A stretch of 41,737 bases of DNA from a virus. The stretch is taken from positions 1-41,737 of IMG/VR virus record IMGVR_UViG_3300048839_000136; one strand, written 5' to 3'. Each line of letters opens with the position of its first letter. Positions within the stretch are counted from its first letter, which is position 1. A program made the position numbers and the translations under genes. Under the pieces are notes generated by a model. The model was not told the origin of the DNA. It saw only the letters and a program-made list of their open reading frames with translations, and ran no database searches. This document shows, piece after piece, positions 21,920 through 28,443 of this stretch.

Positions 21920-22959
21920 TCGCCTACTACAACGACCATGACGAGGGCGTCTGCGCGTGGCTGCGCGAACTGATCCGGCGCGGGCTGATCGCGGATGGGG
22001 TGGTGGACAGTCGTTCGATCATCGACGTGCAGCCGGACGACCTTCGCGAGTTCACGCAATGCCATTTTTTCGCAGGGATCGGAGGGTGGTCATACGCCCT
22101 GCGGCTCGCCGGGTGGCCGGATGACCGGCCCGTGTGGACAGGATCGCCTCCATGCCAGCCGTTCAGCGCCGCGGGCGCACAGAAAGGAAAAGACGATGAA
22201 CGACATCTCGCGCCCCATTTCGCCGAACTCATCGACGCCGTGCGGCCTCCAGTCATCTTCGGTGAGCAGGTTGCCAGCGCGGCAGTCTTCGGAACGGCTT
22301 CAAATCGCGCTCGAAGATCGGTTGAAGGCGCGTCTTCTCCTCTCGAATGGGCCTGGCTCGACGATCTATTCGAGCGTCTGGAAGCCTCACGTTACGCCTG
22401 CGGGGCGAGCGATATTCCGGCTGCGGGCATCGGCGCGCCGCATATCCGCCAGCGAACCTTCTTCGGAGCGATCCGGCTGGCCGACGCCGACCACGCGGGA
22501 CCACAAGGACGGGACCGAGTGCCCGAACGTGCCGACAAATGCGCTGCTCGGCCGGGAAGTGTGGAAGGCGGGCTGGCCGACGCCGCGCCAAGCGGACGGC
22601 GAGAAGAACGTGCGCTCGACGGAGGGGGCGCTTGCGGAGATCGAGCGGAAGGGCGGCCCGCAGGATACGATGCAGGCGGCGCTATTGGCGGGCCCGGCTC
22701 GCCTGACGGCCCGTGGGGAGATGCTGACTGGCTCTACTGCCGGGATGACAAGTGGCGGCCAGTTGAGCCCGGCACACAGCCGTTGGCTCATGGGGTTCCC
22801 GCCAGAGTGGTGCGACTGCGCGGTTACGGCAACGCAATCGTCCCTCAAGCGGCGGCCGAGTTCGTCGGCGCGTTCGACGAAGCCGTCGAAATGATCCGCA
22901 ACGGATACCGAGAGCCGCGCGAGTTGACGCTTCTCGATCTCATGGAGGCCGCGGAATGA
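21916..22959 (+). CDS. DNA cytosine-5 methyltransferase
   Basis: The protein has 347 residues from a GTG overlapping the upstream TGA. Motif I is FFAGIGG at 51-57, motif IV GSPPCQPFSAAG with the catalytic C80, the motif VI region is PPVIFGEQV (ENV replaced by EQV), motif VIII is APHIRQRTFFGAIR, and motif X is GYGNAIVPQAAAEFVGAF near the C-terminus. It transfers a methyl group to cytosine C5, probably against host restriction. The variable target-recognition part (about 180-290) has low-complexity Gly, Arg and Ala stretches because the same DNA is open in another frame with its own start. Confidence 0.88.
   Translation: MIAYYNDHDEGVCAWLRELIRRGLIADGVVDSRSIIDVQPDDLREFTQCHFFAGIGGWSYALRLAGWPDDRPVWTGSPPCQPFSAAGAQKGKDDERHLAPHFAELIDAVRPPVIFGEQVASAAVFGTASNRARRSVEGASSPLEWAWLDDLFERLEASRYACGASDIPAAGIGAPHIRQRTFFGAIRLADADHAGPQGRDRVPERADKCAARPGSVEGGLADAAPSGRREERALDGGGACGDRAEGRPAGYDAGGAIGGPGSPDGPWGDADWLYCRDDKWRPVEPGTQPLAHGVPARVVRLRGYGNAIVPQAAAEFVGAFDEAVEMIRNGYREPRELTLLDLMEAAE
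22196..22894 (+). CDS. Overprinted gene in a second frame of the cytosine methyltransferase
   Basis: The protein has 232 residues, starting MNDISRPISPNSSTPCGLQS. Its ATG has a good ribosome site (AAAGGAAAAGACG) inside the methyltransferase gene. Features recall a recurring phage protein type linked to C5-methyltransferases: GSTIYSSVWKPHVTPAGRAI, LRASARRISAS, two GWPTP units (SGWPTPTTRDHKDG and AGWPTPRQADGEKN) and the ending LSPAHSRWLMGFPPEWCDCA. In some phages such a segment appears fused to the methyltransferase N-terminus in place of its usual end. It may therefore be an alternative C-terminus, a recognition partner or a relic. Confidence 0.5.
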   Translation: MNDISRPISPNSSTPCGLQSSSVSRLPARQSSERLQIALEDRLKARLLLSNGPGSTIYSSVWKPHVTPAGRAIFRLRASARRISASEPSSERSGWPTPTTRDHKDGTECPNVPTNALLGREVWKAGWPTPRQADGEKNVRSTEGALAEIERKGGPQDTMQAALLAGPARLTARGEMLTGSTAGMTSGGQLSPAHSRWLMGFPPEWCDCAVTATQSSLKRRPSSSARSTKPSK

Positions 22960-24338
22960 TCAACGTCGAGGCAGAGCAACAGATCCTTGGCGCGATCCTC
23001 GCGAACAACGATGTGTTCGACCGCGTGGGGGACGTGCTGAAGCCTGAGCACTTCGGCGATCCTGTCCATGCGCGGATCTTCGAGGCGGCGGGACAGCGCA
23101 TTGCCAAGGGGCATCTAGCGTCTCCAGTGTCGATGCGGATGGTCATGGAGGGCGACGAGGGTTTGAAGGCGCTCGGCGGCCCGGCCTATCTGGCGCGTCT
23201 TGTTGGCTTCTCGCCGCCGGTTGCAGCCGTGGCGCATTATGCGAAGGACGTGATCGAGGCTGCGGCGCGTCGTGCGCTTCGCCAGATCGCTCAGGACGGC
23301 GACGCCATGCTTTCCGAGGGCCGAGATAGCGCAGAGGTCAAGGCGGCTCTCCTACGGGCGCTGCAGAGCATTCCCGAGCCTGTCGGCGAGGAGTCGTCCT
23401 ACTCGCTGCTGCGCACGGTCAAGGACGCGATCGACGAGACGGTGCGCGCCTACAAGGGCGAGGTCTCGCTGCTGCGGACAGGGCTCGGGCCGTTGGATCA
23501 GATCATCAAGGGGCTGGCGCCGGGCGATCTGATGCTCCTGGCCGGCGCAACGTCGATGGGGAAGACGGCTCTGGCGCTGGAGGTGGCATCCAACTGCGCG
23601 TACCGCGGTGACGGGGTGGTGTTCGTGTCGCTTGAGATGACGCGCGAGCAACTGGCGAACCGGATGATCTCCACCAAGGCGCGCATTCCCTACACCAAGA
23701 CGCGGGATGCGCACTCGATGACAGAGGACGAGATGCGCAAATGGGTCGAGTCGAGCATGGACGTGTCGAAGGGCGACATGCGGATCGTGCCGAAGCACAT
23801 CCGCGACGTGCCGGGTATATATGCCGCGGCCAAGCGGTCTGGGCTGGATTTCAGGACAGGCAAGCCGTCGCTCGTCGTGGTGGACTACGCCCAGCTTGTG
23901 CGCGGGCACGGCAAGGGCCGCTATGAGCAAATGACCGACGTGTCGATCTCGCTGAAGCATCTCGGCGGCCTGCTGGAATGCCCGGTGATGGCGCTGGTGC
24001 AGTTGTCACGCGACATCGGGACTCGCGACGACAAGCGGCCTCAGTTGTTCGACATCAAGGAAACCGGCCAGTTCGAGAACGACGCCGATCAGGTCGCCAT
24101 GTGCCACCGCGAGGAATACTGGCTCGCGCGGCAAGGTCCGCGGCCCGACAAGAAGGGCGACATCTCGGCACAGTCGAAGGCGGATTGGGAAGCCGATCTC
24201 GCCGCGGTGAAGAACAAGATGGAAATCCTCGTGCGGAAGAACCGGCACGGCAGGGTCGCCGTGGCCGAGGTGGGGTTTCACGATGCGACGAATAGGTTCT
24301 GGGTGCTGGGACAAGAGCAAGGCGAGGATTTCAGATGA
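22956..24338 (+). CDS. dnaB: Replicative DNA helicase, DnaB type
   Basis: The protein has 460 residues, the standard DnaB length. The N-terminal helical domain (about 1-100, starting NVEAEQQILGAILANNDVFD) is followed by a linker and the RecA-like ATPase. Walker A is GATSMGKT at 197-204, SLEMTREQLANRMIS comes after it, and Walker B is SLVVVDYAQLV. Later come ALVQLSRDIGTRDDKRPQLF and NKMEILVRKNRHG, with the Arg finger region. It would unwind the phage origin after loading by the upstream initiator. There is no DnaC-like loader in the window. Confidence 0.95.
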   Translation: MINVEAEQQILGAILANNDVFDRVGDVLKPEHFGDPVHARIFEAAGQRIAKGHLASPVSMRMVMEGDEGLKALGGPAYLARLVGFSPPVAAVAHYAKDVIEAAARRALRQIAQDGDAMLSEGRDSAEVKAALLRALQSIPEPVGEESSYSLLRTVKDAIDETVRAYKGEVSLLRTGLGPLDQIIKGLAPGDLMLLAGATSMGKTALALEVASNCAYRGDGVVFVSLEMTREQLANRMISTKARIPYTKTRDAHSMTEDEMRKWVESSMDVSKGDMRIVPKHIRDVPGIYAAAKRSGLDFRTGKPSLVVVDYAQLVRGHGKGRYEQMTDVSISLKHLGGLLECPVMALVQLSRDIGTRDDKRPQLFDIKETGQFENDADQVAMCHREEYWLARQGPRPDKKGDISAQSKADWEADLAAVKNKMEILVRKNRHGRVAVAEVGFHDATNRFWVLGQEQGEDFR

Positions 24339-24553
24339 GCAGCGCAATTTTTACGATGTCGGAGATGGAGGCGGCCGACGCGGCCGATCGGATCAACGCC
24401 TATTGGCGAGAGCGCGGCCTGTGGGCCAATGCGCGGGCCGAGTTCACGATTGTACGCGGCATCAAGTCGTGGGGCGTGCGATCCGACACGATCAACGGTC
24501 GGCCAGTTGCAGTCGACCGACGCATGACAGTCATTCCGATAGGTGCGACATGA
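24335..24553 (+). CDS. Small hypothetical protein downstream of dnaB
   Basis: The protein has 72 residues, coupled to dnaB (ATGA) and to the next gene (ATGA). It has an N-terminal helix (EMEAADAADRINAYWRERGL) and a short beta hairpin after it (KSWGVRSDTINGRPVAVDRR). This pattern is common in alphaproteobacterial phages but no role is known. Confidence 0.55.
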   Translation: MSSAIFTMSEMEAADAADRINAYWRERGLWANARAEFTIVRGIKSWGVRSDTINGRPVAVDRRMTVIPIGAT

Positions 24554-25059
24554 AGAAAGTAAACCAAGACTTCCTTGCCGCGCTACAGATGGCTGGCTGG
24601 CTCATCAAGGCGGTTGACGAGGATCGGGCCACGGTCAGTTGCCCTCGGGCCGGGTGCGGGCTCGATCTCACCTATCGCCCTGGCGGGAAGATCCACGAAG
24701 CCTGCGCCAAGGAGCCGACGATCGCGCAATGCGCCGTCGAGTTGTTTGCGGACGCGCGCAAGTTCCTGCGCCAGCGCCGCGAGGATCTGGGGTTCTCGAT
24801 CAAGGATGTGGAAGAGGTGGCTGGCATGGCCGTCGATCACCTTGCCAAATTCGAGAAGGACGACGCTTACCGCATTCCGAACGCGCAGATTTTCTTCGAG
24901 TGGGCGCGGGCGCTGGGCTACCAGGTTGTGCTGCGTCCGCATCCGAAGGGCCTACCCAACTACGCGCTCCGCATGGTGGCAGAGACGCGCGACAAGCAGA
25001 CGATGCGCCGGCACCATTTCCGGGTGCACGGCGCACGTCGCGATCCGCAGGACGAATAG
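24550..25059 (+). CDS. XRE-type HTH regulator with N-terminal Cys motif
   Basis: The protein has 169 residues. Residues 31-55 contain CPRAGCGLDL followed by EAC, possibly a small metal site. At about 75-115 is a Cro/C1-type helix-turn-helix (FLRQRREDLGFSIKDVEEVA then DHLAKFEKDD). The tail YQVVLRPHPKGLPNYALRMV is typical of phage XRE proteins of this size. It is the last gene of the rightward early operon, which suits a delayed-early regulator of late transcription. Whether it activates or represses cannot be told. Confidence 0.68.
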   Translation: MKKVNQDFLAALQMAGWLIKAVDEDRATVSCPRAGCGLDLTYRPGGKIHEACAKEPTIAQCAVELFADARKFLRQRREDLGFSIKDVEEVAGMAVDHLAKFEKDDAYRIPNAQIFFEWARALGYQVVLRPHPKGLPNYALRMVAETRDKQTMRRHHFRVHGARRDPQDE

Positions 25060-25060
25060 G

Positions 25061-25336
25061 TCATTCAAGCCAAGTTGCCCATTCCGAGACGGTAGCGGCG
25101 GCCAGTTTCAGGTCGCCAAGTTGCTTCCGCATCAGCCAAAGTTCCACCAGCATGATTGCCATGATCGGAACGGTTTGATCGGCCTCCCAACGGTAGATCG
25201 TTTTCCGTGAGACGCCGATCTGGCGCCCGATCTCTACGCGATACGAATGGTTCCCGTGCAGCGAGACGCAAAAGTTGCACCAAGCCTGGGTGCGTTCCTC
25301 GGGCGTCATGGCGTCCAGTTTCTCGGCGGTCAGCAT
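25061..25336 (-). CDS. HTH regulator, small XRE-like
   Basis: The protein has 91 residues, with the start at 25336 behind ACAGGAGC. The helix-turn-helix is in YRVEIGRQIGVSRKTIYRWE (about 33-52); the preceding N-terminus (DAMTPEERTQAWCNFCVSLH) and the long C-terminal helix may serve dimerisation. It is the last gene of the second minus operon and converges with the XRE gene (stops one base apart). It is a candidate lysogeny or late-switch regulator. Confidence 0.6.
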   Translation of the reverse strand: MLTAEKLDAMTPEERTQAWCNFCVSLHGNHSYRVEIGRQIGVSRKTIYRWEADQTVPIMAIMLVELWLMRKQLGDLKLAAATVSEWATWLE

Positions 25337-25396
25337 TGCGGTTGCTCCTGTCGTGGTGTTAGGTGGTCTCGCCCGACTCCTCGGGTGCTTGCAAGC

Positions 25397-25426
25397 GGGG
25401 CCGGCGCTTGTGGTGAGCCCGGCCCC
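25397..25426. other. GC-rich hairpin between small minus-strand genes
   Basis: The arms GGGGCCGG (25397-25404) and CCGGCCCC (25419-25426) pair over 8 bp with a 14-base loop. No T run follows on either strand, so it is at best a pause or mRNA-end structure. It lies in the 97-base gap between the genes ending at 25434 and starting at 25336. Confidence 0.35.
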
Positions 25427-25433
25427 ATCTGCG

Positions 25434-25673
25434 TCATCCGAAAAGGTCCAGCTGTCGTTTCCCCGGCGCAAAGTTGCGTTCGCATCCGGGGATCACAGTT
25501 TGCTCGCCCGCGGGGGTGAGTTCGGTGCGGTAGTTGAGGCTAGCGAGGTAGTCACCGATCGGCACAGCCTCGAAGCGATCAAGGCGCAGGGCGTCAACTT
25601 TGCGCCGGTCGAATGTCTCGCAGATCACGGCGCCGGTTGCTCGTTCTCTGATGATCCAGCTAGCGTCGTTCAT
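25434..25673 (-). CDS. Small conserved phage protein
   Basis: The protein has 79 residues. The pattern SWIIRERATGAVICETFDRR ... AVPIGDYLASLNYR is frequent in small phage proteins of Alphaproteobacteria with no known role. The ATG overlaps the TGA of a 28-codon gene. The basic C-terminus ends in GKRQLDLFG, which resembles a peptide for binding the sliding clamp (QL-DLF type); that is a speculation worth testing. Confidence 0.55.
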   Translation of the reverse strand: MNDASWIIRERATGAVICETFDRRKVDALRLDRFEAVPIGDYLASLNYRTELTPAGEQTVIPGCERNFAPGKRQLDLFG

Positions 25674-25756
25674 GGCGTCATGCTCCAGATGGTGAGGAAA
25701 GCCGCGACCAGGCTGGTAAGCCCGATCGCGTCAAGGATGAGGTCGCGCGGGGTCAT
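25670..25756 (-). CDS. 28-residue membrane peptide
   Basis: ATG at 25756 overlaps the TGA of the upstream gene and its own TGA overlaps the next ATG. The peptide begins MTPRDLILDAIGLTSLVAAF and continues LTIWSMTP, a single hydrophobic helix. Exact coupling on both sides and absence of spare bases argue for a real gene. Function unknown; small membrane peptides of this kind can modulate host membrane enzymes. Confidence 0.45.
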   Translation of the reverse strand: MTPRDLILDAIGLTSLVAAFLTIWSMTP

Positions 25757-25932
25757 GCCTCGTCATCCAGTCCGAACCGCAAGGCGTGGCGCTGGCAGTT
25801 GGCGAAGTCACGCAAGGCGGCATTGATTGTGTCGTGCTTCGTCACCTGAAGGCCGTAGCGGACATTGAAGCCGAAAGAGGTCTGGATGATTGCAATATCG
25901 TTTACGGTGTCGTGTGCGATGAATCTCAACAT
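25753..25932 (-). CDS. 59-residue hypothetical protein
   Basis: The start ATG at 25932 has the ribosome site ATAGGAGC 8 bases upstream, and the stop overlaps the next gene (ATGA). The sequence starts MLRFIAHDTVNDIAIIQTSF and ends LRFGLDDEA, a likely alpha/beta mini-domain. No family is recognised. Confidence 0.5.
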   Translation of the reverse strand: MLRFIAHDTVNDIAIIQTSFGFNVRYGLQVTKHDTINAALRDFANCQRHALRFGLDDEA

Positions 25933-25990
25933 GGTGTCTCGCTCCTATGGTTTCCCCTGTGGTGCGGGGCGCGGGTCTGGCCCACGGTGA

Positions 25991-26010
25991 CGGAGCCCAG
26001 CAGGGCTCCG
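25991..26010 (-). other. Intergenic hairpin in repeated leader module
   Basis: CGGAGCCC-AGCA-GGGCTCCG is a perfect 8-bp stem with a 4-base loop. It lies about 10 bases after the stop of the gene at 26021-26554 in the direction of transcription, next to the repeated sequence GTCACCGTGGGCCAGAC (minus strand). No T run follows. It may be a processing or stabilising structure between cistrons. Confidence 0.5.
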
Positions 26011-26020
26011 CTGCGGTAGG

Positions 26021-26554
26021 TCAGGCGTTGCGCACGACGCGGCCGGCGCCAGCGTCAATCCATTCCGGTTCGGGCTTGTTCAGATCGGCCACGATCTGCT
26101 TGATCACGTAGTCCATGGAGATCGCCTGTCCGGTCGTGGTGCGCGCCCAGATGGTCATTCCGGCAAAGTCGCGGTCAACCTTCTCGCCGCGCGCTTCAAG
26201 CTTGTCGGCAAGCCAGTCGGACACGATCCAGTGTTCGAACACTTCGCACTCGACAAGCCCAGCGCCCGGCTCCAGCCCTGCGTCTGAACAGGCTTCCTCT
26301 GCCGTAGCGAAGCAGAATTTATTCGATCTGGTGTTGATCCATTTCCCGTCAACCTTGGACTGCGCGAAGCCTGCCTCGATTGCGGTCTCTACGTAGTCGG
26401 GCACGGGCGTGGAAAGATCGAAGGCTTGTTCGGTCAGTGCGTCCAGCGCGTCAAGGCTGGTTCCGGCGCCGTAGCTGGTTGCCAGCGTGTGAACGAGCGA
26501 GGAAACGCAGTAGAAGACTTCGCGGCGCACGAGATCGTCGGTCGTGATGGTCAT
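26021..26554 (-). CDS. Hypothetical phage protein of 177 residues
   Basis: The start at 26554 has the ribosome site AAAGGAGA. The protein is acidic, with an N-terminal helical part (DLVRREVFYCVSSLVHTLAT) and an alpha/beta second half (EHWIVSDWLADKLEARGEKV, FAGMTIWARTTTGQAISMDY). It has three or four Cys without clear metal spacing and no membrane segment. Related-looking proteins exist in phages and plasmids of Alphaproteobacteria, without function. It is flanked by two similar leader modules, so it may be a movable gene cassette. Confidence 0.6.
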   Translation of the reverse strand: MTITTDDLVRREVFYCVSSLVHTLATSYGAGTSLDALDALTEQAFDLSTPVPDYVETAIEAGFAQSKVDGKWINTRSNKFCFATAEEACSDAGLEPGAGLVECEVFEHWIVSDWLADKLEARGEKVDRDFAGMTIWARTTTGQAISMDYVIKQIVADLNKPEPEWIDAGAGRVVRNA

Positions 26555-26593
26555 GGTGTATCTCCTTTGGTTGTCGTGGTCTGGCCCATGGTG

Positions 26594-26613
26594 ACGCGCC
26601 CCGAAGGACGCGC
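26594..26613 (-). other. UUCG-tetraloop hairpin in repeated leader module
   Basis: On the minus strand GCGCGTCC-TTCG-GGGCGCGT folds into an 8-bp stem (two G-U pairs) with a UUCG loop; on the plus strand two positions mismatch, so it is meaningful only for leftward RNA. It lies just after the stop of the gene at 26623-26820 and before GTCACCATGGGCCAGAC, which is repeated at 25975-25991. Confidence 0.5.
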
Positions 26614-26622
26614 TGCAATGGG

Positions 26623-26820
26623 TCAAGCCGTGGTCGCGTAGATCGCCCAGCCGTGAAACAGCATCATCTCGCCGCCCTCAAGGCAGTATGCGCGAAAGTC
26701 GCCTTCAAGATCGGTGCCGGGCTTCACAAGCGCCGCGCCGCCAAACCCGTCGCCGCTGTCCCATTCGATCCGCTGCGTGAAGCCTACTTTGCGCGCGTCT
26801 TGTTCGCTGATCTTAGCCAT
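26623..26820 (-). CDS. First gene of the second minus operon, small hypothetical protein
   Basis: The protein has 65 residues, starting MAKISEQDARKVGFTQRIEW, with the ribosome site ACAGGAGA. It is likely a small beta-barrel type fold (GFGGAALVKPGTDLEGDFRA). No known motif is present. A good promoter lies 38-66 bases upstream of the start. The longer in-frame extension to 26952 crosses that promoter and has no ribosome site, so it is rejected. Confidence 0.55.
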   Translation of the reverse strand: MAKISEQDARKVGFTQRIEWDSGDGFGGAALVKPGTDLEGDFRAYCLEGGEMMLFHGWAIYATTA

Positions 26821-26857
26821 TTGGTGGTCTCCTGTGGTGTGGTGTCCCGATACAGGG

Positions 26858-26886
26858 AAGATAGCCCCAAAGCGGGTCGATTGCAA
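26858..26886 (-). promoter_or_regulatory. Promoter of the second minus operon
   Basis: On the minus strand TTGCAA (26886-26881), a spacer of 17 bases and TATCTT (26863-26858) form a sigma70-type promoter about 40 bases before the gene at 26820. The -10 hexamer is the same as that of the leftward early promoter near 18620. No operator-like repeat overlaps it. Confidence 0.6.
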
Positions 26887-26946
26887 GAGGCACAATGAAG
26901 AAAAACGGATCAATGCGAGAAATAACATGGAAGGCCACAAATCCCG

Positions 26947-26979
26947 GTGCATTGAACCACACCGAGGACGCGCACAATC
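26947..26979 (+). promoter_or_regulatory. Late element 1 (GTGCAT ... CACAATC)
   Basis: GTGCATT at 26947 and CACAATCC at 26973 (26 bases apart) precede the ATG at 26989, with CTCGCCCGC between. There is no Shine-Dalgarno sequence before this ATG. The same arrangement recurs upstream of 28444, 30048 and 35562, so this is a candidate late promoter. Confidence 0.5.
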
Positions 26980-26988
26980 CTCGCCCGC

Positions 26989-27495
26989 ATGAACGCTCTA
27001 GCCCCGCAAAATAAGTCCGACATCGTGCGCAAAGCGCCACGGATGCGCCCCGCACTGCGTCAAGCCGTCTCCCTCATCGTAGAACAAGGCATGACACAGA
27101 GAGCGGCCGCAGGCCGGGTGGGCATGAACGAGACAGCTCTAGGCAGAGCCCTCCAACGCAAAGACATCGCCGCATACGTCGAAAGCCAGAAAGCCTTACT
27201 CGCGCTAGATGCCGACAAAATCAAGGCAAGAGGACGATCCATGGCCCTCCTCGTCGGAATCGACCTCCTGCATAACGCCCAATCCGAAGCCGTAAGGGCC
27301 AGAATGGTCGAGTTCTTCGCGGGGGAGGCACGAGCGGCGCCGTCTGTGAGCGTCACTGTGAACCAGAATGCGGGTGGCGGCTATGAGTATGTGCGGCCGG
27401 GCCAAGTCATTGAAATCGTTGAAGGCAAGGCGAGCGCACCAGATAGGCAATCTGGTGGCGAGAACGCGCAACCCATTGATGATAATGAGGAATAG
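26989..27495 (+). CDS. HTH protein, candidate small terminase subunit
   Basis: The protein has 168 residues. The N-terminal part RPALRQAVSLIVEQGMTQRA then AAGRVGMNETALGRALQRKD (about 21-60) is a helix-turn-helix like that of small terminase (TerS) proteins. The middle is helical for oligomerisation, and the C-terminus GYEYVRPGQVIEIVEG and an acidic tail could contact the large subunit. It is the first rightward late gene, 0.9 kb before the large terminase gene with two small genes between. TerS binds the packaging site; a general regulator is the alternative. There is no ribosome site. Confidence 0.55.
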   Translation: MNALAPQNKSDIVRKAPRMRPALRQAVSLIVEQGMTQRAAAGRVGMNETALGRALQRKDIAAYVESQKALLALDADKIKARGRSMALLVGIDLLHNAQSEAVRARMVEFFAGEARAAPSVSVTVNQNAGGGYEYVRPGQVIEIVEGKASAPDRQSGGENAQPIDDNEE

Positions 27496-27505
27496 CCCAA
27501 GTCTG

Positions 27506-27576
27506 TGATCGTGCCCATGATCACACCCGCCCAGCTCGAGGGGGCCGGGGGTATCCATCGAGGGGGGGGTGGGGGG
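27506..27576 (+). other. Non-coding G-rich block, possible packaging site
   Basis: The gap 27496-27723 holds no gene. It starts with an inverted repeat (TGATC ... GATCA, 27506-27523) and then has four G tracts of 5-8 bases within 27539-27576, able to form a G-quadruplex on the plus strand. It lies between the candidate small terminase and the large terminase genes, a usual place for cos or pac. Confidence 0.4.
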
Positions 27577-27658
27577 AAAATCGCGCCGCGCAGTAAGGCA
27601 GTCGACCCTCTCCCTCGCGCGTTTCGAAATTTTTCTACCTCAATCAAACATCGTTTTG

Positions 27659-27690
27659 GTGCATTAGGTGGCAAAGCGCCATCGTTTATC
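27659..27690 (+). promoter_or_regulatory. Late element 2, partial match
   Basis: GTGCATTAGG at 27659 is followed 26 bases later by TTTATCC in place of CACAATC. It is 65 bases before the ATG at 27724, which has its own GGAGGG ribosome site. It has the left half of the late element only. Confidence 0.3.
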
Positions 27691-27723
27691 CGTTCAATAC
27701 GAGATTGTTTTGGAGGGTATCAG

Positions 27724-28155
27724 ATGGCTCGTGAGAAGGTTGGTTCGGACATGGGGCAGTTCCGGTTTCCTGATGGGACGTTTGGCCGGATTGAGGCGCT
27801 GGGGCATGTTCGCCCTGATTTTGTTCGGGAGGCGGTTATGGACCGTCTTGCGTTTTTCGAGGGGGGTGGTGAGCGGGAGGTTCCTGTGGCGGCGCGGCCT
27901 GCGGAGGCGCCGGTTCGGAACGCTGTCCCTGTGCGGCCAGTGGTTCCGGTTCGGCCGGTTGTTCGGAAGCGTGGGAAGCGGGACTGGTCTGGGGACTACG
28001 AGCGTGTGCTTGGCGTTGTGCGTGAGCGTCTTCGGTCGTCGCGGGAGCTTGCGTCTGATCTTGGGTGGCCTGAGACGCGGGTTGAGGCGGTTGTGTCTGC
28101 GATGGAGTTGGAGGGGCTGGTTCGGTTCGAGCGTGGCGGTGTGGTTGCGGTATGA
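27724..28155 (+). CDS. DNA-binding-like protein of unusual codon use
   Basis: The protein has 143 residues, with the ATG at 27724 behind GGAGGG. The N-terminal FRFPDGTFGRIEALGHVRPD could be a ribbon-helix-helix-like part. The middle is a Pro- and Val-rich linker (VRPVVPVRPVVRKRGKR). The C-terminal 60 residues form a winged helix (YERVLGVVRERLRSSRELAS, LGWPETRVEAVVSAMELEGL). Codons ending in T and the codons GTT, CGT and CTT are frequent, in contrast to the C-ending codons of its neighbours, which suggests recent arrival. It is coupled to the next gene (ATGA). The role is unknown; a regulator or packaging-associated protein is possible. Confidence 0.55.
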   Translation: MAREKVGSDMGQFRFPDGTFGRIEALGHVRPDFVREAVMDRLAFFEGGGEREVPVAARPAEAPVRNAVPVRPVVPVRPVVRKRGKRDWSGDYERVLGVVRERLRSSRELASDLGWPETRVEAVVSAMELEGLVRFERGGVVAV

Positions 28156-28403
28156 TAAAGAAGGTCACGAGCCTCTTCGGCGGACCGACGGGAGAGAGGA
28201 CCGTCAACGAAATAGCGGTAGCGGCGCTTGAAGAGTTGCTGGAAAAGGCGAGGTCCGGCGAGATTGTCGGCATCGCCGTCGCGGCCCTTCATTACGACGG
28301 ATGCGGCTCCTTTCAGTTGGCGGGACGGGTCGGAGGCTATTCGATGCTCGGGGCGCTGGACGATGCGCATTCACGGGTCATGGAAATCGTGAAGTCCGAG
28401 TGA
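28152..28403 (+). CDS. Small hypothetical phage protein
   Basis: The protein has 83 residues. The core GIAVAALHYDGCGSFQLAGR followed by GGYSMLGALDDAHSRVMEIV is a conserved small phage domain without known function, found in early or packaging regions. Codon use returns to the GC-rich type here. The ATG overlaps the previous stop. Confidence 0.6.
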   Translation: MIKKVTSLFGGPTGERTVNEIAVAALEELLEKARSGEIVGIAVAALHYDGCGSFQLAGRVGGYSMLGALDDAHSRVMEIVKSE

Positions 28404-28440
28404 GTGCATAGTCAGGCCACCGCTTCCGTGCTGATCTCGT
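28404..28440 (+). promoter_or_regulatory. Late element 3
   Basis: GTGCATAGTC at 28404 begins directly after the upstream stop codon, and CTGATCTCGT ends 3 bases before the large terminase ATG at 28444. The right half is less exact than in copies 1, 4 and 5. The ATG has no clear Shine-Dalgarno sequence. Confidence 0.45.
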
Positions 28441-28443
28441 GGC

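Noticed and set aside
26821-26952. 44-residue N-terminal extension of the gene at 26623-26820
   Set aside because: It crosses the -35/-10 of the predicted promoter and lacks a ribosome site. The start at 26820 has ACAGGAGA.
27505-27723. Upstream extension of the gene at 27724
   Set aside because: The frame is open but runs through the G-tract block and low-complexity sequence. The ATG at 27724 has GGAGGG, and homologous-looking protein begins there.
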